From assembly GCA_964524515.1 (NCBI GenBank), contig CAZGEA010000001.1, forward strand, positions 186,001 to 250,000: a DNA stretch of 64,000 nt. Direction: 5' to 3'. The translations under genes were made by a program, and so were the position numbers. Each line of letters starts with the position of its first letter. The first letter of the stretch is position 1. Source of the stretch: CAZGEA01 sp964524515. Lineage in GTDB: Bacteria > Patescibacteriota > Microgenomatia > UBA8517. The notes beneath the pieces are model-generated. The model was not told the DNA's origin. It did not search any database and worked only from the letters and a program-made list of their open reading frames with translations. Of the stretch, positions 53,160 through 62,343 are shown one piece after another.

Positions 53160-53465
53160 TTATGCAATTGAAGTAACAGTGAGTCTTGTGTACTTAGCTC
53201 TAAATCCTTTATGTTTTCTAAACCTAGATTTAGCCTTAAAAGTTCGAATATGAATTTTTTCACCTTTCTCTTCATTTTTTATCTCAAAACTAACTTCATG
53301 TTTATCTAAAGTTGGTTTTCCAATTTCAATAGTCTCTCCATCCACCAATAAAAGTGGCTTAACTTTAATCGTTTTTCCATCAGTTGAGATCAAATCAACC
53401 AATAAATCTTGGCCTTCTTCAACTTTGTACTGATGTCCTTGTAATTTAACAACTGCGTATTTCAT
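53160..53465 (-). CDS. rplU: 50S ribosomal protein L21
   Basis: 101 aa from the ATG at 53465 (MKYAVVKLQGHQYKVEEGQ), with the C-terminal motif FKAKSRFRKHKGFRAKYTRLTV diagnostic for L21. Three further codons (Met-Leu-Gly) upstream are in frame, but lie immediately after the -10 box. Two-step L21-L27 order is the usual bacterial arrangement. Confidence 0.95.
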   Translation of the reverse strand: MKYAVVKLQGHQYKVEEGQDLLVDLISTDGKTIKVKPLLLVDGETIEIGKPTLDKHEVSFEIKNEEKGEKIHIRTFKAKSRFRKHKGFRAKYTRLTVTSIA

Positions 53466-53472
53466 GCCTAAC

Positions 53473-53501
53473 ATTATACATCTTTTAGCTCATAATTCCA
53501 A
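53473..53501 (-). promoter_or_regulatory. Promoter of rplU
   Basis: Minus strand: -35 TTGGAA (53496-53501), 17-base spacer, -10 TATAAT (53473-53478), 7 bases to the ATG. Its -35 is inside the end of rodA. Predicted leaderless mRNA. Confidence 0.65.
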
Positions 53502-54501
53502 GCAGTATTCCCAAACTAATCATCGTGGCTAAAAGTGAAGATCCACCTATCGAAATTAAAGGCAAAGTGAGGCCAGTAATTGGCAAAAACCCCAAATTCA
53601 TACCAACATGAACAAAAGTCTGAAATATCAAAGAAAATATAATTCCCGATACAAAAACTCTCTCCTCACTCTTTATTCTAGTATCAAAAATCTTAATAAT
53701 AATTAGATACAAAAGAAAAAGTAAAACCAAAACAATTATTGCTCCAAAAAAACCAAGTTCTTCAGAAATGGATGCATATGCAAAATCAGTATGCCTTTCT
53801 GGCAAAAATGCCAGTTGTGTCTGCACTCCACGGCCCAAACCTCTCCCCCAAAACCCTCCAGATCCAACAGAAATTACTGACTGAACACTATTGTAATGTG
53901 CACTTTCATTTCCACTATTAAATAATGATTGTATTCTATCTTTTTGATAAGGATGTAAAAAGAAAAATAAAAATGGAGCCATAACAATAAATAAAACCGA
54001 TGAAATTAAAATATATTTTTTATTAACTGGAGATGAAATAAGCATTCCAATAAATCCACTCGCTGTCACAACTGCAACTCCTAATGAAGGCTGTGCAACT
54101 ATCAATAGAAAAGCTATTCCAAACAAAAAAATTGATCCAATATATTTTTTCAAATTCATTTTGTTTTTCATATAAACTGCAAAAAAAACAAATAAAAATG
54201 GACGTATTAATTCACTTGGCTGAAATGCAAGATTTCCAATTGGAATCCATCTGATAACTCCACGTGATGCCTGTCCAATAATCAAAGTAATCAATAAAAG
54301 TACAATTGAAACAACATAAAAATGTTTCCAAAAAATAGTAAGAATCGAAAAATCAATTCTAGAAAACAAAAAATAAAAAAACAGAGAAATTAGTATATAA
54401 ATTAAATATGAGGGAAAAACAAATGGTGCAATCGATCTCATTACAACCAAAGAAAAAACAATTGTAATAATTATTAAGGCAGTAAAAACATATCTTCTCA
54501 T
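53485..54501 (-). CDS. rodA: SEDS-family glycosyltransferase RodA
   Basis: 338 aa with about 10 membrane segments. The SEDS motifs are present: NLAFQPSELIRPFL, VAQPSLGVAVV, RGLGRGVQTQLAFLPERHTDFAYASISEELGFFG and TGLTLPLISIGGSSLL. Polymerises peptidoglycan with a class B PBP for elongation. I call it RodA rather than FtsW since a second SEDS gene sits in the division cluster. Lies 6 bases after ileS. Confidence 0.9.
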   Translation of the reverse strand: MRRYVFTALIIITIVFSLVVMRSIAPFVFPSYLIYILISLFFYFLFSRIDFSILTIFWKHFYVVSIVLLLITLIIGQASRGVIRWIPIGNLAFQPSELIRPFLFVFFAVYMKNKMNLKKYIGSIFLFGIAFLLIVAQPSLGVAVVTASGFIGMLISSPVNKKYILISSVLFIVMAPFLFFFLHPYQKDRIQSLFNSGNESAHYNSVQSVISVGSGGFWGRGLGRGVQTQLAFLPERHTDFAYASISEELGFFGAIIVLVLLFLLYLIIIKIFDTRIKSEERVFVSGIIFSLIFQTFVHVGMNLGFLPITGLTLPLISIGGSSLLATMISLGILLGIMS

Positions 54502-54507
54502 TAAAAA

Positions 54508-57315
54508 TTATAGAAGCTCTACTTCAAACGAACCGTCTTTTAATTCTTTGGTATATGTCTTTTTCTTGATCCATTCAATTAATTCTTGGTTTTTTGGGTA
54601 CCAATCATTAGTTACTATTATTTCCTGATCAAGTCTTGCATTAAGTTCTTTTCTTTTTTGTTGAATTGACCGAATTAACTCACGAACTTTTGCCTCCTCC
54701 TCAAGCTCAGGAGTAATTTTAGTATCTAATATTAAATTAAGATCACCTTTACCAGTTTTAAATTCAATCACTTTTATGTTTACCTCATCTAAAATTAAAC
54801 TATTATATTTTTCCAAATCATAAACAGCATTTTCTATAATCAATTTCTGAAGTGGCTGTTTAATTGCTATATTTGCATCTTTTCGCAAAAAATGAGCTTT
54901 CTCTACAATCATTCGCACTTCAATCATTTGTTCTAATTTTTCCCTTTGATCATTAGCCATATCAACAACTTCTGGCCAATCAGCCAAATGCACTGATTCT
55001 TGCTTAGTTAAATTCTTATAAATTTCATCAGAAACAAATGGAGCAAATGGAGCAATTAATTTACACACTGTCACTAATACTTTATATGTGGATGCAAAAA
55101 AATCATCATCTGTTCTTCCCCTGGATCTTCGAATATACCACTGTGAAAAATCATTTGTAACGAAAGTTTCGATCTCATGAGTTGCATTATATAAATCATA
55201 TCTATCAAGTGATTCTGTTGTTTTATTAACTAACTCCTGCAATTTATTAATGATCCACTCATCTAAAGAATTATTACTTAAATTTTCTTTTTTATCAGGA
55301 GTCCAATTATTTAAATTTGAATAAGTAACAAAATAATTATAAGTATTCCATAAGATCAATAAAAATCTCTTTGTAACATCTTTAACCAAATTTTCAGAAA
55401 AACGAAAACTGGGTCCAGGTGCAATTACACTATACATATACCATCTAGTTGCATCTGCTCCAACACTATTCATAATCTGCCAAGGATCAATAACATTACC
55501 CTTAGACTTACTCATTTTATTTCCTTTTTCATCAAGTAAATGTCCCAAACAAATAACATTTTTATAGGATGGCCCTTTATCAAGCAAAGCTGAAACTGCT
55601 AATAATGTATAAAACCAACCTCTAGTTTGATCAATCGCCTCACTAATATAATCTGCTGGAAAATTTTTTGATAATTCCTCTTTATTTTCAAATGGATAAT
55701 GTAATTGCGCGTAAGGCATCGCACCTGAATCAAACCAACAATCAAGAACAAAATTAACCCTATGCATATGAGAACTACATTTTTTACATTTAAACTTAAT
55801 CTCATCAATAAATGGTCTGTGTAAATCCAATTTTGATAAATCTTTTTGAGCCAATTCTGATAATTCTTTTACGCTTCCCACCAAAACTGTATCTCCACAC
55901 TCTTCACATCTCCAAATAGGTAGTGGAGTTCCCCAATATCGACTACGAGACAACGCCCAATCTCGATTATTTTTAAGCCATTCTCCCATTCGTCCTTCTT
56001 TAATATGTTCGGGAATCCAATTAACTGAGTTATTATTTTTTATCAAATCATCTTTTACTTCAGTTGTTCTTAAATACCATGAAACCATCGCATAATACAA
56101 AAGTGGAGTTGAGCATCTCCAACAAAATGGATATGTATGTTTAATTGTTTCAGCTTTAAATAAATTTCCATTTTTATCTAATGTCTCAATTATTTCCTTT
56201 TCAAGAGTACGATTTTTTACAAATTTTCCAGCCCAAGGTGTCACTTCAGCAACAAATTCACCTTTTTCATTAACACTATGTTTCATTGGTAAATCATGCT
56301 TTTTTCCTAGCTTAAAATCATCCTCTCCATACATAACTGCGGTGTGAACTATTCCAGTTCCCTCATCCATTGAGACAAAATCAGCAGAAATTACAAAATG
56401 GGACTTTTGATCATATGACATAAAATTAAACAGGGGATGATATTCAATATTAATTAAATCTGCTCCTTTAAATTTTTCAACAATCTCACCATTAATTTCT
56501 AATTCTTTTGCTCGTTTTTCAGATAAAATCAATTTTCCATTTTCAGTTAAAATTTTTACGTATTTTTCACTCTCTGAAATGGCTAATGCAACATTTCCAG
56601 GTAAAGTCCAAGGAGTAGTTGTCCAAGCTAAAAAGTATGTTCCAGGTTCATTTTTGAGTTCAAATTTAACAAATACAGAAGGATCTTCCACATCATCTTT
56701 ATAACCCAATGCTAATTCATGAGAAGACAAAGAAGTTCCACATCGAGGACAATATGGTACAACTTTATAGTCTTCATATAATCTTCCTTTATCCCAAATC
56801 TGCTTTAATATCCACCATTCAGATTCTATATAATCGTTATCCATAGTCTCATATGGATTTTCCAAATCCACCCAATATCCAATTCTTCTGGTCAATTTTG
56901 TCCATTCATCAACATATTCATAAACACTCTTTCGACATAATGCATTAAATTCCTCTATTCCATACTCCTCAATCTGTGGCTTTCCGGAAATGCCTAATTG
57001 TTTTTCAACTTGAAGTTCAACTGGTAACCCATGACAATCCCAACCAGCCTTACGAGGTACACTATAGCCCTGCATTGTTTTATATCTTGGAATAATATCT
57101 TTAAACGATCTTGCCTCAACATGATGAATTCCAGGTTTACCATTTGCTGTTGGAGGGCCTTCATAAAAATTAAAATGCTTTTTACTATTTTTATTCTTGT
57201 CTAGGGATTTCTCAAAAATTTTATTCTCATTCCAATATTTCAAAACTTCTTCTTCCATTTGAGGAAAATTAACTCTTGGATCAACTGGATCAAAATGTGG
57301 TTTCTTGGATTGCAT
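54508..57315 (-). CDS. ileS: Isoleucyl-tRNA synthetase, type 2
   Basis: 935 aa from the chosen ATG. The HIGH motif appears in the type-2 form GPPTANGKPGIHH, with KMSKSKGN as the second signature; the CP1 editing domain contains WTTTPWTLPGN. Zinc cysteines in CPRCGTS and WRCEECG. Type 2 (eukaryote-like) IleRS is associated with natural mupirocin resistance. The frame extends 11 codons upstream across a TACAAT box located 6 bases before this start. Confidence 0.95.
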   Translation of the reverse strand: MQSKKPHFDPVDPRVNFPQMEEEVLKYWNENKIFEKSLDKNKNSKKHFNFYEGPPTANGKPGIHHVEARSFKDIIPRYKTMQGYSVPRKAGWDCHGLPVELQVEKQLGISGKPQIEEYGIEEFNALCRKSVYEYVDEWTKLTRRIGYWVDLENPYETMDNDYIESEWWILKQIWDKGRLYEDYKVVPYCPRCGTSLSSHELALGYKDDVEDPSVFVKFELKNEPGTYFLAWTTTPWTLPGNVALAISESEKYVKILTENGKLILSEKRAKELEINGEIVEKFKGADLINIEYHPLFNFMSYDQKSHFVISADFVSMDEGTGIVHTAVMYGEDDFKLGKKHDLPMKHSVNEKGEFVAEVTPWAGKFVKNRTLEKEIIETLDKNGNLFKAETIKHTYPFCWRCSTPLLYYAMVSWYLRTTEVKDDLIKNNNSVNWIPEHIKEGRMGEWLKNNRDWALSRSRYWGTPLPIWRCEECGDTVLVGSVKELSELAQKDLSKLDLHRPFIDEIKFKCKKCSSHMHRVNFVLDCWFDSGAMPYAQLHYPFENKEELSKNFPADYISEAIDQTRGWFYTLLAVSALLDKGPSYKNVICLGHLLDEKGNKMSKSKGNVIDPWQIMNSVGADATRWYMYSVIAPGPSFRFSENLVKDVTKRFLLILWNTYNYFVTYSNLNNWTPDKKENLSNNSLDEWIINKLQELVNKTTESLDRYDLYNATHEIETFVTNDFSQWYIRRSRGRTDDDFFASTYKVLVTVCKLIAPFAPFVSDEIYKNLTKQESVHLADWPEVVDMANDQREKLEQMIEVRMIVEKAHFLRKDANIAIKQPLQKLIIENAVYDLEKYNSLILDEVNIKVIEFKTGKGDLNLILDTKITPELEEEAKVRELIRSIQQKRKELNARLDQEIIVTNDWYPKNQELIEWIKKKTYTKELKDGSFEVELL

Positions 57316-57363
57316 ATTGCTATTGTACCTCAGAAGAGAAAAAGACAAAAGTTTAACAAAATA

Positions 57364-57406
57364 AAACCCTCGGGATTTTGATCAAAATCAATAATCCAAA
57401 GGGTTT
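57364..57406 (-). terminator. Terminator after the 120-aa gene
   Basis: AAACCCT and AGGGTTT outer arms with GGATT/AATCC inner arms form a long stem on the minus strand, followed by TATTTTG. It lies 9 bases after the stop of the 120-aa gene and before the ileS promoter. Confidence 0.7.
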
Positions 57407-57414
57407 AAACTAAA

Positions 57415-57777
57415 TTATGGTTTCAAATAGTCAGCCGAGATGGCAAGTATCGGTCTATATTTCTTGATAAAATCCAACCAATCGTTAGTAGGATCTTTGT
57501 TGATAACAACAATTCCAACTCGGTAACTGCCATCTGCTTGTGGTATTCGCTCAATACCTAACAAATATACTACTTGTTTCATTCTTGAAACGCGTTTGTT
57601 AATTTCAGTAAACCATCTATTACTAGGTTCCTTATAATTAATATAATCGCGCTCACCAAATGTTTCAACAAAACGATATTTATTATTTAGATAGTTACGA
57701 AGGAACACCTTTACACCAACGTAGCCAATTTTACGTTGTCCACGCAAGACATCACGAAGTATGATGATAAACTCCAT
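57415..57777 (-). CDS. 120-aa protein of unknown function
   Basis: Soluble, rich in aromatic and basic residues: RKIGYVGVKVFLRNYLNNKYRFVETFGERDY, a WFTEINKRVSRMKQVVY helix and a C-terminal VGIVVINKDPTNDWLDFIKKY. No family recognised. It has its own promoter, a Shine-Dalgarno-like AAAGG 11 bases before the ATG, and its own terminator, so it is a one-gene unit placed between ftsZ and ileS. Confidence 0.7.
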   Translation of the reverse strand: MEFIIILRDVLRGQRKIGYVGVKVFLRNYLNNKYRFVETFGERDYINYKEPSNRWFTEINKRVSRMKQVVYLLGIERIPQADGSYRVGIVVINKDPTNDWLDFIKKYRPILAISADYLKP

Positions 57778-57823
57778 TTTCGACTGCCTTTCTTTTCGAT
57801 GAGAGTGCGAATTAAATTGAAGA

Positions 57824-57852
57824 ATTATATCACTATAGGATCAAAAAGACAA
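57824..57852 (-). promoter_or_regulatory. Promoter of the 120-aa gene
   Basis: Minus strand: -35 TTGTCT (57847-57852), 17-base spacer, -10 TATAAT (57824-57829). Leader of about 40 bases. The -35 abuts the ftsZ stop. Confidence 0.7.
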
Positions 57853-57853
57853 C

Positions 57854-59074
57854 TTAATGTACCTTTCGGAGAAATGCGGGGATCTCAAATTCCTCACCAA
57901 ATTCATCATCTTTATCTTTTTTCTGTTGAGGTGACTGTTGTGGCTTTAAATTCTGTTCTTCTCTCTCATCACGTCTTGACTCAACAGGATAAAGCGTTTC
58001 TTCCTTTTTCCTTTTTGGAGACTCACCTACCAAACCTGCAATCGGATTATTTTGTGGTTGATGTTGAGTAACTACTACTGGTGCACTTTGTTGCCTTAAG
58101 TCAGCAATTCTCATAACAGTATCATCAAATCCAGTAGCTATTGCAGTAATTCTTACCTGATCTGACAAATCATCCTTAACAACAGCTCCAAAAATTATAT
58201 TAGCTTCAGGATCCGCAGCAGCTGAAATAATTCTTGCAGCCTCATCTACTTCATACATTGTCATATCAGGTCCACCAGCAATATTAAACAATACCCCCCG
58301 TGCTCCCTCCATTGATAATTCCAAAAGTGGTGATGCAATTGCAGCACGAGCAGCCATTTGAGCTCTGTTTTCACCAACACCCTGACCAATACCCAAAAGC
58401 GCAGTTCCAGCATTACTCATAATAGTTTTTACGTCAGCAAAATCAACGTTAATAAGTCCTGGAGTAGTAATAATATCTGCAATTCCAGATACAGCCTGGC
58501 CCAATACACCATCTGCAACTTTAAATGCCTCAAGAAGAGTCATCTTGCGATCAACCACATCAAGTAATCTTTGGTTTGGAATAACAATTAATGTATCCAC
58601 TTCTTTTCTCAATTTCTCAATTCCTGCTTCAGCCACTGTCATGCGTCTTGTTCCCTCGAAAGCAAAAGGTTTAGTCACAACTGCAACAGTCAATGCTCCA
58701 GCTTCTTTTGCAATTCTAGCAATAACAGGTGCCGCACCAGTTCCAGTTCCGCCTCCCATTCCAGCTGTAATAAACACCATATCAACATCAATTAATATAT
58801 CTTTAATCTTTTCTTGTGATTCTTCAGCAGCTTGTGCACCAATTTCAGGATTTCCACCAACTCCCAATCCTTTTGTTAATTTTTCACCAATCTGAAGTTT
58901 AGTTGTTGTATTACTATTTAATAAAACTTGTGCATCAGTGTTAACTGTTACAAAATCAACACCTAATACCAATCCACTATCAACCATTGAAGACACAGCA
59001 TTTCCACCACCACCACCGGCCCCTATTACTTTTATTTTTGCGATTCTTGCTGAATCTGGTTTAACTAATGCCAT
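57854..59074 (-). CDS. ftsZ: Cell division protein FtsZ
   Basis: 406 aa. Tubulin-like GTPase: GAGGGGGNAVSSM near 18-30, the signature GGGTGTGAAPVIA near 107-119, the T7 loop NVDFADVKTIM. A proline/glutamine-rich linker (about 325-390) leads to the C-terminal peptide EFEIPAFLRKVH that docks FtsA. Forms the Z ring. Last gene of the division cluster. Confidence 0.97.
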   Translation of the reverse strand: MALVKPDSARIAKIKVIGAGGGGGNAVSSMVDSGLVLGVDFVTVNTDAQVLLNSNTTTKLQIGEKLTKGLGVGGNPEIGAQAAEESQEKIKDILIDVDMVFITAGMGGGTGTGAAPVIARIAKEAGALTVAVVTKPFAFEGTRRMTVAEAGIEKLRKEVDTLIVIPNQRLLDVVDRKMTLLEAFKVADGVLGQAVSGIADIITTPGLINVDFADVKTIMSNAGTALLGIGQGVGENRAQMAARAAIASPLLELSMEGARGVLFNIAGGPDMTMYEVDEAARIISAAADPEANIIFGAVVKDDLSDQVRITAIATGFDDTVMRIADLRQQSAPVVVTQHQPQNNPIAGLVGESPKRKKEETLYPVESRRDEREEQNLKPQQSPQQKKDKDDEFGEEFEIPAFLRKVH

Positions 59075-59101
59075 TTTTTATTTTTTAATTGATTTACTAT
59101 A

Positions 59102-59175
59102 ACGACCTTATTAATTATTTAAACGGATCTTATCTTGTTAATTGTTTAAACGGGATCATATCCTGTTATTTGTTT
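59102..59175. repeat. 27-28 base tandem repeat between ftsA and ftsZ
   Basis: Copies at 59148-59175 and 59121-59147 differ at a few positions; a third, degenerate part is at 59102-59120. Units begin AAACGG(G)ATC and hold GGAT-cat-ATCC-type hairpins. No ORF in the 143-base gap. Confidence 0.7.
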
Positions 59176-59217
59176 ATACTATATAAAAATATTTATACAA
59201 GTAGGCAGTACTCAAAA

Positions 59218-60504
59218 TTACGGCAGAAGGTTTCGCAGTGTATCCACTATCTTATCAAAAAAACTGCCAGATGGAAGCTTCACTTTTTTACTAATACTAT
59301 TTAAATTCTGTTTACTTTGCTGATTAGTTGGTGATTCATATTTAGCCCCATATAAAATAAGTCCTACTGCTGTTGAATATTCAGGATTTAAAATATCATC
59401 AACCAAACCAGAAACTCCTTGTGGTATTCCCAATCGAACAGGTAAATATAATGTTTTCTTAGCACACTCAATGGCCCCTGCAGTTAATGCTCCCCCACCT
59501 GTCACAACAGCTCCAGATGGAACCCTATTCAAAAGCCCAGCCTTTTCCAAATCAAGTCGTACAATTGAAAATATTTCATTTAGTCGTGGCTTTATTATTC
59601 CTTCAGTTACTGTTCGAACTGATAATTTCTTTTCTTCAATTCCATCCTCATCAGAAATAGAAAGTGATTCAATTTTATTAATATCTCGTTCTTTCTTTAA
59701 TAAATCAGTTAAATTCAATTTTATTTTTTCTGCTTGTTCCAAAGAAACACGAAGTCCTATTGCCAAATCATTTGTTACATTGCGCGCGCCAACAGGAATT
59801 GCACTTGAATATGCCAATGCTCCATCAACATACGCCGCAACTGAAGTAATACCTGCACCAATATCAATCAATACACATCCCAATTCCTTTTCAGTTTCAG
59901 TTAATGTGGAAAATGAAGCAGCAACTCCCGAAAAAACAATTTCTCGAGGAACAACACCAACTTCAGAAACAGTTTTACGCAAATTCTTAAGAGCTGCAGT
60001 CGAAGCAGTGACCAAATGAGTGTCAACTTCAAGCCTTACTCCACTCATTCCCACTGGATCACGTACATCAGCCTCACCATCAACAATAAATTGTCTAGGA
60101 ATAACATGAATGATCTCGCGCGATGCAGGTAATGAAATTGCCTTTGCTGCATCAATTACGCGATTAACATCAGAATCACGAACCTCACCACTTGGATCTG
60201 AAATTGCAACCACTCCAGTTGAATTCTGAGATGAAATATGCGCTCCACCTAATGAAATATACGCATCAGTTAAATTGTATCCCGCCATTCGCTCAGCAGC
60301 TTCAACTGAAGCTGTAACAACTTCGGTAGTATCTTCAATATCAACAATCTGTCCTTTTTTAACTCCTTTCGATGGAGTTGTAGAAACACCTATAATATTA
60401 ACGCTACTTTCAAATGTAACCTCATCTGTAACAAGTTGTGCAAGTAAGGTAGTAACCTTAGAAGATCCTATATCTATTCCTGCAATTATTGTATGTTTTT
60501 TCAT
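59218..60504 (-). CDS. ftsA: Cell division protein FtsA
   Basis: 428 aa actin-like ATPase: phosphate-1 AGIDIGSSKVTTLL, the SHS2/1C domain, phosphate-2 VLIDIGAGITSVA, adenosine motif GAVVTGGGALTAGAIE, and a C-terminal amphipathic helix (SFFDKIVDTLRNLLP) for membrane attachment. Tethers FtsZ to the membrane. Preceded by ftsQ after 7 bases. Confidence 0.96.
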   Translation of the reverse strand: MKKHTIIAGIDIGSSKVTTLLAQLVTDEVTFESSVNIIGVSTTPSKGVKKGQIVDIEDTTEVVTASVEAAERMAGYNLTDAYISLGGAHISSQNSTGVVAISDPSGEVRDSDVNRVIDAAKAISLPASREIIHVIPRQFIVDGEADVRDPVGMSGVRLEVDTHLVTASTAALKNLRKTVSEVGVVPREIVFSGVAASFSTLTETEKELGCVLIDIGAGITSVAAYVDGALAYSSAIPVGARNVTNDLAIGLRVSLEQAEKIKLNLTDLLKKERDINKIESLSISDEDGIEEKKLSVRTVTEGIIKPRLNEIFSIVRLDLEKAGLLNRVPSGAVVTGGGALTAGAIECAKKTLYLPVRLGIPQGVSGLVDDILNPEYSTAVGLILYGAKYESPTNQQSKQNLNSISKKVKLPSGSFFDKIVDTLRNLLP

Positions 60505-60511
60505 CTTTTAA

Positions 60512-61228
60512 TCATCTTAACACGGGTTGAGCCCAGCGTAAATCTATTTCTTTAATTTTAGACAATTCCGGCTCACCTTTTATTTTTGTCAAAATCAATC
60601 TCACTTCACCAACATAATATTCCAAATCATCCCCAAATGGAAAAATAATTTTAACATTATTTTTTGTAACTAACTGCATGAAATCGCGATAAATTTCATA
60701 ATCTCCTTCAATAAATGATTGGTCCATTAATTTTTTAAGCAAAACTAAATTCAAATATTTCTTATCCAATTTATATCCTATTTCAAAATTTAAATCACCA
60801 TTTATCTTCAAACAATTATTTTGGCTTATTTCAGTCTTCCAAAGAATTAACCCAACATCATCTATACCAAAATATTTATTATTTACTTTATAACATCCAA
60901 TTTCCTTTTTTGCTGTTATAAATACAGCCAATTTATTTGGAGGAATAAATTGAAAATAATACCCGTTAGAAAAATAAATACTAGAAAATATTCTATTTAA
61001 TTTTGGTTTTACTTCAAAAAAAGAGCTTTTTTCAATTTTTTTAAGTTCACTCTCTAAAAAACTGGGGCAGAGTTCATTATTTAGTCTACATTCAACTTGG
61101 GAAATTATTAATTTACCAGATACAAATTGATATAATGATTTTAAAAAAAATACAATAAGAAAAATTAAAACTAAATAAAACAATACTTTCCAAATTTTAA
61201 ATTTTCTCTCCCTTTTAACTTTTCTCAT
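60512..61228 (-). CDS. ftsQ: FtsQ/DivIB-like division protein
   Basis: 238 aa. Strongly basic cytoplasmic N-terminus, one membrane helix (about 13-33), a POTRA-like domain (IISQVECRLNNEL...) and the FtsQ beta domain (YFGIDDVGLILWK, INGDLNF, IDLRWAQPVLR at the very end). Sequence identity is low, but topology, length and position between murG and ftsA fit FtsQ. Links the Z ring to septal peptidoglycan enzymes. Confidence 0.82.
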   Translation of the reverse strand: MRKVKRERKFKIWKVLFYLVLIFLIVFFLKSLYQFVSGKLIISQVECRLNNELCPSFLESELKKIEKSSFFEVKPKLNRIFSSIYFSNGYYFQFIPPNKLAVFITAKKEIGCYKVNNKYFGIDDVGLILWKTEISQNNCLKINGDLNFEIGYKLDKKYLNLVLLKKLMDQSFIEGDYEIYRDFMQLVTKNNVKIIFPFGDDLEYYVGEVRLILTKIKGEPELSKIKEIDLRWAQPVLR

Positions 61229-61236
61229 TAGGGAAT

Positions 61237-62343
61237 TTATTTAGCAATATATTCAAAAATTAAATCCACTATTTTTTGACTTGCGTTCTTGTCAAATTCA
61301 AATTCATTTTTATAATTTTTAACAATACTATTCCAATTTTCATTTACAAAAATTATTTTATTTAATAAATTTTCAGGAGTTAAATCATCCTCTTTTAAAA
61401 CCTGAGCCAAACCACTTTTCTCAAGAGATTTTGCATTTTTTGTCTGTTCATCATACCTTGTCCATGGTATTGGAATCAAAATAGACGGTATACCCAAATA
61501 TCCAATTTCACACACTGTGTTTGCTCCGCTTCTACCAATTACGATATCTATTTTTTCATATATTTCACCTAAATCATCAGGATCAATCGTTTCATATACT
61601 TCATAATTTTGTAAATTTTTAGAATAGTTATCAAATTCATTAAAATCAAAAACACCAGTTTGGTGAATTATTTTATAATTAAGTTTTATTAATTTATCAA
61701 TTATTGGCTTGATTGCAATATTAATTTTATGAGCACCTCTCGATCCTCCTGTTATATAAGCAACAGGTTTTATGTGTTTTTTTACTTTTTTAGATAATTC
61801 TAAAATTTTTGGAAGAATTGGATTACCAACTAATACAACTTTATCTTCCTTAAAATAAAGCTTACTATCCTCTCTAGCAATTGTTATTTTATCTGCAAAA
61901 AAAGATGATAATTTATTAGCTAAACCTACCGCAACAGTTTGCTCATGCAAAATACATGGAATTTGCAATATCCATGATGCAAAAACAACAGGTAACCCAA
62001 CATATCCACCGAAAGATAATACAACATCAGGTTTAATTTTTATTAACAAATAAAGCGCGTGAATAAATCCAAAAGGAATTCTCAAAAAAGAAAAAAATGC
62101 TGCTATAGAAAGTCTCCTTGAAAGTTTTCCAGAATACAAACTATGCATTAACACATTTTTTCTAGGGAAAATAATTTGCTCAAGTGTTTTTATTTTTTTT
62201 CCTTCAATTGAAGTTTTAGCTCCGATAAAATGTATTTCAATATCTTTATGTTCTTTTTGAATTTCGTCAATAACACAATATGCTGTTGTTGCAGCATGGC
62301 CACCAGTTAATAATATTTTACTTTTTTTAATTTTCTCTTGCAT
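61237..62343 (-). CDS. murG: UDP-GlcNAc:lipid I N-acetylglucosaminyltransferase MurG
   Basis: 368 aa GT-B enzyme. Motifs: LLTGGHAATT near the N-terminus (usually GGTGGH), VLSFGGYVGLPVVFAS, HEQTVAVGLANK, YITGGSRGAHKIN and the donor site VIGRSGANTVCEIGYLGIPSILIPIPW. Makes lipid II. The first G loop reads LTGGHAAT, a mild departure. Overlaps ftsW by 17 bases. Confidence 0.95.
   Translation of the reverse strand: MQEKIKKSKILLTGGHAATTAYCVIDEIQKEHKDIEIHFIGAKTSIEGKKIKTLEQIIFPRKNVLMHSLYSGKLSRRLSIAAFFSFLRIPFGFIHALYLLIKIKPDVVLSFGGYVGLPVVFASWILQIPCILHEQTVAVGLANKLSSFFADKITIAREDSKLYFKEDKVVLVGNPILPKILELSKKVKKHIKPVAYITGGSRGAHKINIAIKPIIDKLIKLNYKIIHQTGVFDFNEFDNYSKNLQNYEVYETIDPDDLGEIYEKIDIVIGRSGANTVCEIGYLGIPSILIPIPWTRYDEQTKNAKSLEKSGLAQVLKEDDLTPENLLNKIIFVNENWNSIVKNYKNEFEFDKNASQKIVDLIFEYIAK

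Noticed and set aside
53100..53180. Possible 27-base degenerate repeat of the rplU end
   Set aside because: Needs an indel and several mismatches to align, so it is within chance in this AT-rich gap.
59471..60019. 182-codon open frame opposite ftsA
   Set aside because: Low-complexity mirror of the ftsA codon pattern with no start signal.
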